In this document: positions 9,626-17,649 of the stretch, piece after piece
Layout: each line of letters begins with the position of its first letter
Numbering within the stretch: position 1 is the first letter of the stretch
Source of the DNA: Lachnospiraceae bacterium
Lineage (GTDB): Bacteria; Bacillota; Clostridia; Lachnospirales; Lachnospiraceae
Length of the DNA: 64,000 bases
Assembly (NCBI GenBank): GCA_017427685.1
Contig: JAFRSH010000031.1
Span: 108,112 to 172,111, forward strand
Direction: 5' to 3'
Program-made: the position numbers and the translations under genes
The notes under the pieces: generated by a model
What the model saw: only the letters and a program-made list of their open reading frames with translations
Database searches by the model: none
What the model was told of the DNA's origin: nothing

Positions 9626-10668
9626 AACGTATCATCGCGCTTTTGATCGCCGCCTGTCTTTGCGTTACGGGCTGCGGCAAGATCGAAAAGCCTGTCGAAG
9701 AATCGGACAACAAAAAGGAAGACCCCGTTAAGATCGGAATGAGCTTTGACTCCTTCGTTATCGAGCGTTGGCAGAGAGACAGGGATGTCTTTGTTTCGAC
9801 CGCCAAAGATCTCGGGGCGCAGGTCAATGTTCAGAGTGCCAACGGTGACGTTGAAAAACAGAAAGAGCAGATAGAGTACTTTATCGAGTCGGGGATGGAT
9901 GTTATCGTCATCATCTGCATCGATTCCGGCAGCCTTTCGGAGGTGGTCGGCGATGCCCGCAAGGCCGGCATCAAGGTCATCGCTTACGACAGACTGCTCA
10001 ACGATTCCGCTGTAGACCTCTATATCTCCTTTGACAATGAGAAGGTAGGCCGCATGATGGGAGAAGCGCTCTACGGAGCGATGACACCTCAGCTCGGGAG
10101 CGTCGTGATGCTCGGGGGATCACCGAAGGACAACAACGTTTCGCTTCTTGAAACAGGCTTCCTCGATGTCTGCGAGGAGAAGGGGATCACGGTCGAAGGA
10201 CGCATGCATGCCGACAACTGGAAGGCCGAGCTTGCATCGGAGTACGTCTACAACAACGAACCGCTGATCAAGAACGCCTCGGGTATAATGTGCGGAAACG
10301 ATACGATCGCGGGAGCGGTCATTCCGGTCCTCGCCGAGATGAGACTTGCCGGAACGATGAGCGTTGTCGGTCAGGATGCGGACCTTGAAGCATGCCAGAG
10401 GATAGTTGAGGGAACCCAGCTCATGACGGTTTACAAGCCGGTTGAAAAGTTGGCGAAAAGAGCTGCCTCGTGTGCTATCGCTCTTGCCAAAGGTGAGAAG
10501 CTCGAAGATGAAGATGTTACCAAGATCAACGACGGAACCTACAATGTCCCGTACATAGCGATGGAGCCGATCAGCGTAACGAAGGAGAACATGAACGAAG
10601 TGATCATCGGCAGCGGCTTCCATCTGAAAGAGGATGTTTACCTCAACGTTCCCGAACTGATGCCATAA
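9622..10668 (+). CDS. Sugar-binding lipoprotein (XylF/ChvE-like substrate-binding protein)
   Basis: 348 residues with a lipoprotein signal, CLCVTGC (lipid-modified Cys18), followed by a charged linker and a Peripla_BP_4 domain: KIGMSFDSFVIERWQRD, DVIVIICID, GIKVIAYDRLL, CGNDTIAGA and VGQDADLEAC. It resembles xylose and multiple-monosaccharide binding proteins, and shares its general plan with the protein at 14394-15443, whose operon contains the ATPase and permease. No transporter subunits are encoded in this operon, so it either shares the convergent transporter or serves sensing. A terminator follows directly. Confidence 0.9.
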   Translation: MKRIIALLIAACLCVTGCGKIEKPVEESDNKKEDPVKIGMSFDSFVIERWQRDRDVFVSTAKDLGAQVNVQSANGDVEKQKEQIEYFIESGMDVIVIICIDSGSLSEVVGDARKAGIKVIAYDRLLNDSAVDLYISFDNEKVGRMMGEALYGAMTPQLGSVVMLGGSPKDNNVSLLETGFLDVCEEKGITVEGRMHADNWKAELASEYVYNNEPLIKNASGIMCGNDTIAGAVIPVLAEMRLAGTMSVVGQDADLEACQRIVEGTQLMTVYKPVEKLAKRAASCAIALAKGEKLEDEDVTKINDGTYNVPYIAMEPISVTKENMNEVIIGSGFHLKEDVYLNVPELMP

Positions 10669-10673
10669 AAAAT

Positions 10674-10704
10674 GATCCCCTTACCTGTATCCGGTAAGGG
10701 GATC
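10674..10704. terminator. Bidirectional rho-independent terminator between convergent genes
   Basis: A 12-bp perfect stem (GATCCCCTTACC and GGTAAGGGGATC) with a 7-base loop. The minus-strand transcript has a clear ATTTTTT tail and the plus-strand tail is weaker (GTTATTAT). It separates the sugar-sensing operon (plus) from the membrane protein gene (minus). Confidence 0.9.
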
Positions 10705-10730
10705 GTTATTATCATGGATCAGATCACTTA

Positions 10731-11324
10731 TCACTCTGCCTGCTTGGGTGCGTCCTTAACTGCGAAGAGCGTATTCCAAAGTGCAAGGAAAACTGAAAGT
10801 GCGAAGATAACTCCCGAGGCGATCGTGGTGATTGTGAGCATAAGCGTTGAGCTCAGAACGTCGAACGATGCGAGGTCGGGGAATGCTGCGTTAAATGCGC
10901 TTGTTGCCGCGCCGCCTACCAGGAGCGAGAAAGTGAACTCGATCACTGCAAGGACAGCAACGATGATGCCGGTAACGGTATCCGAGATCCATCTCCAAAG
11001 GAAGAAAGCAACGAACATAAGGATGGGGATGAACAGGAGTACGTATGTATAGAATGAAAGCGTACCCGAATGAACGTCTCCGGTGCTGCCGGTGATGGTG
11101 TTGAGAACGCCGATGTTACCGTTGAATCTGTAGTTGCTGGAGTTGTCGGTGGGGTCAACTTTCGTGTTTATCTCGGTGACGACAAGTGTAGCTGCTGCTT
11201 CGTCTTTCTCTGTGAGCTCGTCGACATCAACCTTATAAAAAGGAAAGAGACAGGCGAAGATCAGAAGGAACGAGAGCACCATAAGGATGTATTTGAGAAG
11301 ATTGGAACAATGTGTTGTTTTCAT
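10731..11324 (-). CDS. Hypothetical membrane protein, four predicted helices
   Basis: 197 residues, function not recognised. The N-terminal helix (about 10-30) is followed by an extracytoplasmic region (30-88) rich in Thr/Asp/Asn, then three hydrophobic segments (about 89-112, 117-142 and 160-187). No catalytic motif is visible. GGAGGG precedes the ATG, and a TTGCTT-N17-TATTAT promoter lies upstream, so it is probably monocistronic. It sits between the tails of the sugar-sensing and sugar-uptake operons, but nothing in the protein shows a link to sugar transport. Confidence 0.7.
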   Translation of the reverse strand: MKTTHCSNLLKYILMVLSFLLIFACLFPFYKVDVDELTEKDEAAATLVVTEINTKVDPTDNSSNYRFNGNIGVLNTITGSTGDVHSGTLSFYTYVLLFIPILMFVAFFLWRWISDTVTGIIVAVLAVIEFTFSLLVGGAATSAFNAAFPDLASFDVLSSTLMLTITTIASGVIFALSVFLALWNTLFAVKDAPKQAE

Positions 11325-11353
11325 TTGTAACCCTCCAATAAATAGTTATGTTA

Positions 11354-11382
11354 ATAATAGTAAAATTTGGGGCAAAAAGCAA
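11354..11382 (-). promoter_or_regulatory. Promoter of the 10731-11324 membrane protein gene
   Basis: On the minus strand TTGCTT, 17 bases, TATTAT, ending 29 bases upstream of the start codon. It is a near-consensus sigma-A promoter. Confidence 0.65.
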
Positions 11383-11412
11383 CAGGTTTTTCAGTAAGTG
11401 AGGCAAAAATGA

Positions 11413-11460
11413 AAAAAGAAAATCCTCATTTAGTCGTATCCTGATGAGGATTTTCTTTTT
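11413..11460 (-). terminator. Terminator of the sugar ABC transporter operon
   Basis: A perfect 17-bp inverted repeat (AAAAAGAAAATCCTCAT and ATGAGGATTTTCTTTTT) with a 14-base loop. The A/T ends of the stem form the U-tract in either direction. It lies 40 bases after the permease stop codon on the minus strand. Confidence 0.9.
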
Positions 11461-11500
11461 CGAGAATAATACTATCTGCTTTATGTGAATAACATCGATA

Positions 11501-12691
11501 TTAGTCTGCGATAAGCTTTCCGCCACGCTTCGAAACTACGTCGAAGATAACGGCTGCAAGGAGTACCATACCTTTAACAACCTTCTGCCAGTTTTGATCA
11601 ACACCCATGATCGACATACCGAGGTTGATAACGCCCATGAGCGTTGCACCGATGATAACACCGGGAACCGTTCCGATTCCGCCGTATGCCGAAGCACCAC
11701 CGATGAAGCAGGAGCCGATGGCATCCATCTCGTAGTTCTGTCCGTATGTGGGCTGAGCCGATGTAAGACGGGCGATCGTAACCATACCTGCGAGAGCTGC
11801 AAGGAAGCCCATGTTGGTGTATGCAAGGAAGTAAACCTTGTTGGTGTTGATACCGGAGAGCTTGGTAGCCTTTTCATTTCCGCCCACTGCGTAGAAGTAA
11901 CGACCCACGCGGGTGTTGGATGTGATGTAGTGGTATACAAGGATGACCGCAACGATCCAGATAAGAACCATCGGGATACCTTTGTAAAGAGAAAGGAGTG
12001 TACCGAAAGCTACGATGACTGCGGTGATGATACCGTTCTTAACGAAGAAGGGTGTTGCTTTCTCAACATCAAATCCCTTCCTGATCCTGACGTTTCTCTT
12101 ATGGATCTGCAGGAAGAGGAAGATGCCGGCTGCTACCAATGCCACTATAAGGCAAAGGAGATTGATCCCTTCAACATTGAAGACATCGGGGATATAGCAA
12201 TTTGCACCGCCACCGAACACGAAGACGAAGTCCTCTTTGTCGGCGATAGAAACGGTAAGTCCGTCAAGAACGACGTTACTGAGGCCACGGAACGCGAGCA
12301 TTCCGGCAAGTGTAACGATGAAGGGTGGTATTCGCACGAACGCTATCCAGAAGGCCTGGAAAGCACCGATCGCGGTACCGAGTAAGAACATGATAAGAAC
12401 CGCTACATACATGTTGACGTGCAGCTTCATCATGAGTTCCGCACCTACCGCACCGACGAAGCAGACAACAGATCCAACGGAAAGATCGATGTTACCGCCG
12501 GTCAGGATACAGAGCAGCATACCTGTTGCAAGGATGAACACGTAAGCATTCTGTGAGATCAGGTTACTGATGTTCTGGGGAAGAAGCATCTTTCCCTGTG
12601 TCATGATCGTAAAGAAGATAACGACCAGGACAAGAACGATGATCATGGCGTATTTCTTGATGAAATCCATGGTTTGAGCTTTATTTTTCAT
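11501..12691 (-). CDS. Sugar ABC transporter permease (XylH/GguB/MmsB-like)
   Basis: 396 residues with about ten or more hydrophobic helices. BPD_transp_2 features include NISNLISQNAYVFILATGM, TGGNIDLSVGSVVC, RIPPFIVTLAGMLAFRG and YGQNYEMDAIGSCFIGGAS. The extra central hydrophilic insert (about residues 195-225) is typical of the XylH/GguB branch rather than RbsC. It is the membrane channel of a carbohydrate (CUT2) importer for xylose, arabinose, galactose or similar monosaccharides. It is the last gene of a minus-strand operon, 20 bp after the ATPase and before a strong terminator. Confidence 0.93.
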   Translation of the reverse strand: MKNKAQTMDFIKKYAMIIVLVLVVIFFTIMTQGKMLLPQNISNLISQNAYVFILATGMLLCILTGGNIDLSVGSVVCFVGAVGAELMMKLHVNMYVAVLIMFLLGTAIGAFQAFWIAFVRIPPFIVTLAGMLAFRGLSNVVLDGLTVSIADKEDFVFVFGGGANCYIPDVFNVEGINLLCLIVALVAAGIFLFLQIHKRNVRIRKGFDVEKATPFFVKNGIITAVIVAFGTLLSLYKGIPMVLIWIVAVILVYHYITSNTRVGRYFYAVGGNEKATKLSGINTNKVYFLAYTNMGFLAALAGMVTIARLTSAQPTYGQNYEMDAIGSCFIGGASAYGGIGTVPGVIIGATLMGVINLGMSIMGVDQNWQKVVKGMVLLAAVIFDVVSKRGGKLIAD

Positions 12692-12711
12692 TGTGAGTCC
12701 TCCTAAAATAC

Positions 12712-14241
12712 TTATCCGGCTACGCTGAGGATATGTGACATGATCTTCTCCTGGGTCGCATCCGCACCGTCCATCTCGGCAACGATCTTACCTTCACTCA
12801 TAACGTAGATACGATCGCACATGCCAAGGATCTCGGGCATCTCGGACGAGATCATGATTACCGACTTTCCTTCAGCTACAAGCCTGTTCATGATACAGTA
12901 GATCTCGTACTTGGCTCCTACATCGATACCACGTGTGGGTTCGTCGAGGATGAGTATGTCGGGATCGGCAAACATCCACTTCGCAAGGAGAACCTTTTGC
13001 TGGTTACCGCCACTTAAGTTTCCGACGTTCTGTTCAACAGAAGGACACTTGGTCGCAAGCTTTTCTTTGTATTCAACCGCAACCGCATGTTCTTTATCTT
13101 TGTCGATAACACCATGGTTGCTGACACCGTCCAGATTGGCGATGGTTGTATTGATCTTAACAGAACTTGAAAGGATAAGTCCGTTACCCTTTCTGTCTTC
13201 GGTAACGTAGGCGAGCTTGTTCTTGATTGCCTTGCCTGCGTTTTCAAGCTCAACTTTTTTACCGTTAATGAATATCTCACCGGAGATATCGGAACCGTAG
13301 CTCTTGCCGAAAAGGCTCATGGCAAGCTCCGTACGGCCTGCACCCATAAGGCCGGAAATGCCGACGATCTCACCCTTTCTGACATTAAAGCTGACGTTGT
13401 CGACAACCTTACGCTCGTTGTAGATAGGGTGATAAACATTCCAGTCTTTGACTTCGAGCATTGTATCTCCAATGTTAGGTGTACGTTTCGGGAAACGATC
13501 CGAGAGTTCACGGCCTACCATACCCTGGATGATCCTTGCTTCGGACATATCGTCGACGCCCTTGGTGAGGGTCTCGATCGTTGCACCGTCTCGAAGGATC
13601 GTAGCCTTGTCGGCAACGTAGGTAACCTCGTGGAGCTTATGTGAAATGATGATGGATGTAAGTCCGTGTGTCTTAAAGCTGAGGAGCAGATCGAGCAGAG
13701 CCTTTGTATCGTCTTCGTTAAGCGAAGCTGTGGGCTCGTCAAGGATAAGAAGCTTGGCATTCTTTGCGAGTGCCTTTGCAATTTCTACGAGCTGCTGCTT
13801 TCCGACACCTATATCTTTGATCAATGTCTGCGGGCTGTCCTTAAGACCGACCATCTTAAGGTATTTGGCCGCAAGCTCATTTGTTTCGTTCCAATTAATC
13901 CTGAGAGCGTTTCCTCTCTCGTTGCCGAGGAACATATTCTCGGCGATCGTCATGTAAGGGATAAGTGCCAACTCCTGGTGGATGATGACAATACCCTGTT
14001 TTTCACTGTCTTTGATCTCATGGAACTCACAGACCTGTCCGTTGTAGACAATGTCTCCGTCGTAAGTTCCGAAAGGATAGATACCCGACAAAACATTCAT
14101 GAGTGTAGATTTTCCGGCACCGTTTTCTCCGACAAGTGCGTGGATCTCACCCTCTTCAACCTGAAAATTCACGTTGTCGAGCGCCTTTACACCGGGGAAT
14201 GTCTTGGTTATGTTTTTCATTTCAAGCAGTATCTTAGCCAA
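12712..14241 (-). CDS. Sugar ABC transporter ATP-binding protein (XylG/GguA/MmsA-like)
   Basis: 509 residues, two fused ABC domains as usual for CUT2 importers. Domain 1 has Walker [10 protein letters not shown] (about 38-46), signature [10 protein letters not shown] and Walker [12 protein letters not shown]. Domain 2 has the degenerate Walker [10 protein letters not shown], signature LSGGNQQKV and [15 protein letters not shown]. It hydrolyses ATP at the inner face of the membrane to drive sugar import through the downstream permease. The gene follows the binding-protein gene across a 152-bp gap that contains a strong hairpin. Confidence 0.95.
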   Translation of the reverse strand: MAKILLEMKNITKTFPGVKALDNVNFQVEEGEIHALVGENGAGKSTLMNVLSGIYPFGTYDGDIVYNGQVCEFHEIKDSEKQGIVIIHQELALIPYMTIAENMFLGNERGNALRINWNETNELAAKYLKMVGLKDSPQTLIKDIGVGKQQLVEIAKALAKNAKLLILDEPTASLNEDDTKALLDLLLSFKTHGLTSIIISHKLHEVTYVADKATILRDGATIETLTKGVDDMSEARIIQGMVGRELSDRFPKRTPNIGDTMLEVKDWNVYHPIYNERKVVDNVSFNVRKGEIVGISGLMGAGRTELAMSLFGKSYGSDISGEIFINGKKVELENAGKAIKNKLAYVTEDRKGNGLILSSSVKINTTIANLDGVSNHGVIDKDKEHAVAVEYKEKLATKCPSVEQNVGNLSGGNQQKVLLAKWMFADPDILILDEPTRGIDVGAKYEIYCIMNRLVAEGKSVIMISSEMPEILGMCDRIYVMSEGKIVAEMDGADATQEKIMSHILSVAG

Positions 14242-14324
14242 TTCATCTTCCTCCTCTTTGCCTGAACTTTCGCAACAGGCTGTTATCAGTTTCGGGATCC
14301 CATATACCGCTTTTTACCCTGAAA

Positions 14325-14359
14325 ACCGGCAGACAGGAATCTGTCGCCTGCCTGCCGGT
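14325..14359 (-). terminator. Intercistronic hairpin / partial terminator after the binding-protein gene
   Basis: 13-base arms (ACCGGCAGACAGG and CCTGCCTGCCGGT) form a stem with one wobble or mismatch and a 9-base loop, followed on the minus strand by TTTT. Such an element between a binding-protein gene and its ATPase gene commonly makes the binding protein more abundant, either by partial termination or by protecting the upstream mRNA. Confidence 0.75.
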
Positions 14360-14393
14360 CTCTAAAAATCTTATAAAATTTCAGACAATCAGA

Positions 14394-15443
14394 TTACTGT
14401 AACTGCTCTGCCTTGTAGTAGCCTGACTCAACGAGAAGCTTCTGATAGTTGTTTACATCAGCGAATACAGGATCGCAAAGATATGAAGGAACTACAAACT
14501 TACCGTTGTCATAATCTGTTGTGTTGTTGATGGGAGGCTCGCCACCCTTAAGAATAGCGTCTACCATCTCGGTTGTCTTCTCAGCAAGGGTACGTGTATC
14601 CTTAAAGATTGACATCGACTGCTTGCCTGCAATCATGTTCTTAACGTTAGCAATATCACAATCCTGTCCTGTAAGGATGGGATACTTTCCAGTGTAGCTT
14701 GCAAGAGCGTTTGCAACACCGAGAGCTGTAGAATCATTGGAAGCCATAACAGCATCAAGCTGTGTTCCATCAGCGTAGTTAGCAGCAATAAGAGCCTCAA
14801 ATCTGGACTGAGCATTCTCTGTCTTCCAACCCTGTGTTGCTACCTGCTCAAATGTCTTCTGGCCTGACTTAACAACAAGCTTGCCATTGTCGATGTACTG
14901 CTGAAGGATGCTCATAGCGCCTTCGAAGAAGATATGAGCGTTGTTGTCATCGGGTGAGCCTGCAATAAGCTCGATATTGAAGGGGCCAGCGTTGCTCTTG
15001 AGCCCAAGCTGATCCTCAATGTACTGACCCTGTTTAACACCAACCATGAAGTTATCAAAAGTTGCATAGTATGTAACAGCGTCTGTGTTCATGATAAGAC
15101 GGTCGTAAGCGATAACCTTAACGCCTTTTTCCTTAGCCTGTGCAAGAACTGTTCCGAGTGAATCACCCTCGATAGAAGCGATAACAAGAACTTTGCATCC
15201 ACCGGAAATCATGTTCTCAATTTGGTTAACCTGAGTAGCTACATCATCATCAGCGTACTGAAGATCTACTTCGTAGCCCTTCTTCTCAAGCTGTTCTTTC
15301 ATGTTTGAACCATCCTGGTTCCATCTCTGAAGAGTTTTGGTGGGCATCGAAACACCGACCTTGTTGCCCGATGACGAACCGCAGGCGGTAAGCATCGAAA
15401 CTACCATTGCAAGGCAAAGTAATAAACAAAGAGCCTTCTTCAT
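14394..15443 (-). CDS. Sugar-binding lipoprotein of the CUT2 transporter (ChvE/MmsE/XylF-like)
   Basis: 349 residues. The signal ends in MLTACGSSSG, with lipidated Cys21. The mature domain has KVGVSMPTKTLQRWNQDG, EKGVKVIAYDRLIMNTDAVTYY, LIAGSPDDNNAH, AVMASNDSTALGVA and LTGQDCD, the pattern of multiple-monosaccharide (ChvE) and xylose binding proteins. It captures the sugar outside the membrane for the ATPase and permease encoded downstream. GGGAGGTTAA precedes the ATG. A promoter and a perfect palindrome lie upstream. Codon use is more AT-rich than in the ATPase gene, as is common for highly expressed binding proteins. Confidence 0.93.
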   Translation of the reverse strand: MKKALCLLLCLAMVVSMLTACGSSSGNKVGVSMPTKTLQRWNQDGSNMKEQLEKKGYEVDLQYADDDVATQVNQIENMISGGCKVLVIASIEGDSLGTVLAQAKEKGVKVIAYDRLIMNTDAVTYYATFDNFMVGVKQGQYIEDQLGLKSNAGPFNIELIAGSPDDNNAHIFFEGAMSILQQYIDNGKLVVKSGQKTFEQVATQGWKTENAQSRFEALIAANYADGTQLDAVMASNDSTALGVANALASYTGKYPILTGQDCDIANVKNMIAGKQSMSIFKDTRTLAEKTTEMVDAILKGGEPPINNTTDYDNGKFVVPSYLCDPVFADVNNYQKLLVESGYYKAEQLQ

Positions 15444-15486
15444 AATAATTTAACCTCCCTTTTGGTGAGTGAGTTTGTGTATGCAA

Positions 15487-15500
15487 GCGCCATATGGCGC
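15487..15500. promoter_or_regulatory. Perfect 14-bp palindrome, candidate operator of the sugar transporter operon
   Basis: GCGCCATATGGCGC lies in the 5' leader, 44-57 bases upstream of the binding-protein start and just downstream of the predicted minus-strand promoter. The position suits a repressor or roadblock site, but the regulator is not known. It could also form a short hairpin in the mRNA. Confidence 0.4.
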
Positions 15501-15533
15501 CTGTATCGCTACAAATGCATCATATCATAACGT

Positions 15534-15562
15534 TTATAGGATTATCTTTTAATCTACAGGAA
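15534..15562 (-). promoter_or_regulatory. Candidate promoter of the sugar transporter operon
   Basis: On the minus strand TTAAAA, 17 bases, TATGAT. The -35 box is weak, which fits a promoter that needs an activator such as the AraC-type regulator. The 349-bp divergent gap 15444-15792 holds this, the palindrome and the promoter of the small secreted protein; I see no gene in it. Confidence 0.5.
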
Positions 15563-15703
15563 TTTTTTAGCGAGTTGTGTTAGTAATACTTTCTGATGCA
15601 TAGCATATTATTGCCTATCCTAGTTATTTATTGCTAAAGTATTATTGCGGTAGGGCATAATTGTTCAGAGAATTGGACAGTGGATAGTTTGAGAAATAGA
15701 ATA

Positions 15704-15732
15704 TTGACATATTGTGCCAGTTGTTTTATATT
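15704..15732 (+). promoter_or_regulatory. Promoter of the small secreted protein gene
   Basis: TTGACA, 17 bases, TATATT, located 61 bases before the ATG at 15793. Confidence 0.65.
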
Positions 15733-15792
15733 ATACACGCGTTGTTCAATCGCTGTGCAGCAATCAAAGGGTACGTAGAGGAGGTCTTGATA

Positions 15793-16104
15793 ATGAAGTT
15801 CAAAAGAATTATTTCCATAGTACTTGCAATTACAATTGTATTAACAACTGCTTTGTCTGTATCACCGGCAAAGGAAGCACATGCGTCCGGTAATTGTCCG
15901 AATTGTTGGGGCTCATTTTATAACAATACTGTTTCGGATTGGTATGTAAGAACAGAATACAGAAATGAAATAATCCTGGTTGGATCACCGCGAATAATGC
16001 AGGCTGATATTTATTACGTTTACCAACCGACATGTAATATTTGTAGACGGGCATGCGGTCCGGAGTACAGTGTTTATGGTGGACATATAACCTACTACGG
16101 TTGA
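15793..16104 (+). CDS. Small secreted Cys-rich protein, function unknown
   Basis: 103 residues from ATG 15793, chosen because AGAGGAGG lies 9 bases upstream; an in-frame start further up at 15712 has no such site and would begin inside the predicted promoter's -35/-10 spacer. Residues 1-32 are a typical signal peptide (basic KFKR, hydrophobic core, cleavage near AHA-SG). The mature part of about 70 residues has six Cys arranged as CPNC (close to the N-terminus) and CNICRRAC (near residue 80), and is rich in Tyr. It resembles small Cys-pair proteins but I do not recognise a family. The gene is clearly more AT-rich than its neighbours, suggesting transfer. Confidence 0.6.
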   Translation: MKFKRIISIVLAITIVLTTALSVSPAKEAHASGNCPNCWGSFYNNTVSDWYVRTEYRNEIILVGSPRIMQADIYYVYQPTCNICRRACGPEYSVYGGHITYYG

Positions 16105-16231
16105 GTTGCTCGCGAGATAGTGTTCAGAGGTCGTTCGTAATGACACATAAAGGAAAACCTACATTATAAGAATGTAGTCATATCTAAAAGGGTACCTATA
16201 ATGCGGCATCGTTTAGACTGAATAACGTTGC

Positions 16232-16283
16232 AAGAATCCATCCATTTTCGATACGAAAAGACTTCGTAAATGGATGGATTCTT
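16232..16283. repeat. Long perfect inverted repeat (16-bp arms)
   Basis: AAGAATCCATCCATTT and AAATGGATGGATTCTT flank a 20-base loop that itself can pair (ACGAA with TTCGT), giving one long hairpin. There is no T-run on either strand, so it is not a classical terminator. It lies in the 303-bp gap 16105-16407, which otherwise holds a small CTACATT/AATGTAG hairpin (16159-16177) and a TATAAT box at 16333-16338 that may serve cca. Confidence 0.7.
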
Positions 16284-16407
16284 ATATTCTTACCGAACAT
16301 ATCAAGCGCTTCAATACTGGTAATGATTATGCTATAATATTCTGTGTTCTGCTCATGCTCCTTGGCAGGAATAAATTCATAAGTAAATAGAAGTACGGGG
16401 ATAAGAT

Positions 16408-17622
16408 ATGCGTATTAAAATGCCGGAAGCGGTATCCATGATCATAAACAGGCTCCTTGATGCGGGCTTTGAGGCCTACAGCGTCGGAGGCTGTGTTCGT
16501 GATGCGCTTCTTTCGCGTGTCCCCTACGATTGGGATATCACCACGTCGGCGACCCCCGACAAGGTCAAGAGCATCTTTCACAGGACCGTCGATACCGGGA
16601 TCAAGCATGGTACGGTCACGGTTCTCGTGCGCTCCGAAAGCTTCGAGGTCACCACTTACCGTGTGGACGGCAAGTACCTCGACGGGCGACATCCCGAGAG
16701 CGTTTCCTTCACACGCTCGCTTACCGAGGACCTTTTGAGGCGTGATTTCACCATCAACGCCATGGCATACAACGACGAAAGCGGACTTGTGGATCCCTAC
16801 GGCGGAGAACAGGATCTCGCTGCACGGATCATCAGATGCGTGGGCGACCCCATGGCCAGGTTCGGAGAGGATGCCCTCCGTATGCTCCGGGCGATCAGAT
16901 TTGCCGCTTGTCTCTCGTTTGCGATCGAGGACGCCACGATGGCGGCGATCAAAGAGCTTGCCGCGTCGATAAGCGCGGTGAGTGCAGAAAGGATCTGCGC
17001 AGAGCTCTGCAAGCTGCTCACGAGCGACAGACCTGAGCTTATCAGCCTGCTCTATGATACCGGCCTTTCTGAGTACGTGATGCCCGGGCTTGACCGTGTC
17101 TTCGAAAGTCCCCGTAAGGACGACATGCTCGCCGCTCTTACGAGATCGGGCTCCGACAAGGTGGTCAGATGGGCGATCCTCACTCACTTCACCGGAAGTG
17201 CGAGAGAGATCATGAGGAGCCTCAAGTTCGACAACAAAACAACAGACGGCGTCTGTCTGCTGACTTCTCGCAGCGACGCTTCATACAGAGACATATCACG
17301 TTCCGACCTCAAGAAGAACATGGCAGTCCTCGGAACAGAGCTCCTGCCCGCATGGTTTGACTTCCTTGACGCGCTTCACGGAGAGGGCTTCAGCGAGGGA
17401 CTCAGGGCAACATCCGCCGACATCCTGACGAAGAGAGAGTGCTTCCGTATGAGCGAACTTGATATCACCGGCAAAGACGTGCTGGCACTCGGATGCCCCG
17501 GCGGGATCGTCGTCGGCAAGGTTCTCGGGGACATTCTTGAGAAGGTGATCGACGACCCTTCCCTTAACGAAAGGGAGAAGCTCCTGCCCCTGGCGGGGGA
17601 GATCATCGGATCGCTCACATAG
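16408..17622 (+). CDS. cca: CCA-adding tRNA nucleotidyltransferase
   Basis: 404 residues. The N-terminal polyA_pol head has VGGCVRDALLS (residues 26-36) and the catalytic DxD motif in DWDITT, then TYRVDG and the RRDFTINAMAY motif. The RNA-binding middle domain has GEDALRMLRAIRFAA. No HD phosphohydrolase domain is attached. The enzyme adds or repairs the 3'-terminal CCA of tRNAs in the cytosol without a template. Some members of this class II family split the C and A activities; a single gene here suggests it does both. It is followed 27 bp later by a PEGA-domain protein. Confidence 0.94.
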   Translation: MRIKMPEAVSMIINRLLDAGFEAYSVGGCVRDALLSRVPYDWDITTSATPDKVKSIFHRTVDTGIKHGTVTVLVRSESFEVTTYRVDGKYLDGRHPESVSFTRSLTEDLLRRDFTINAMAYNDESGLVDPYGGEQDLAARIIRCVGDPMARFGEDALRMLRAIRFAACLSFAIEDATMAAIKELAASISAVSAERICAELCKLLTSDRPELISLLYDTGLSEYVMPGLDRVFESPRKDDMLAALTRSGSDKVVRWAILTHFTGSAREIMRSLKFDNKTTDGVCLLTSRSDASYRDISRSDLKKNMAVLGTELLPAWFDFLDALHGEGFSEGLRATSADILTKRECFRMSELDITGKDVLALGCPGGIVVGKVLGDILEKVIDDPSLNEREKLLPLAGEIIGSLT

Positions 17623-17649
17623 GCATTAAACATCGAAAGGCAGATCTTC

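Noticed and set aside
11594..12385. Plus-strand open frame of 263 codons inside the permease gene
   Set aside because: Antisense shadow of a clear membrane permease; Cys/Asp-rich composition without motif.
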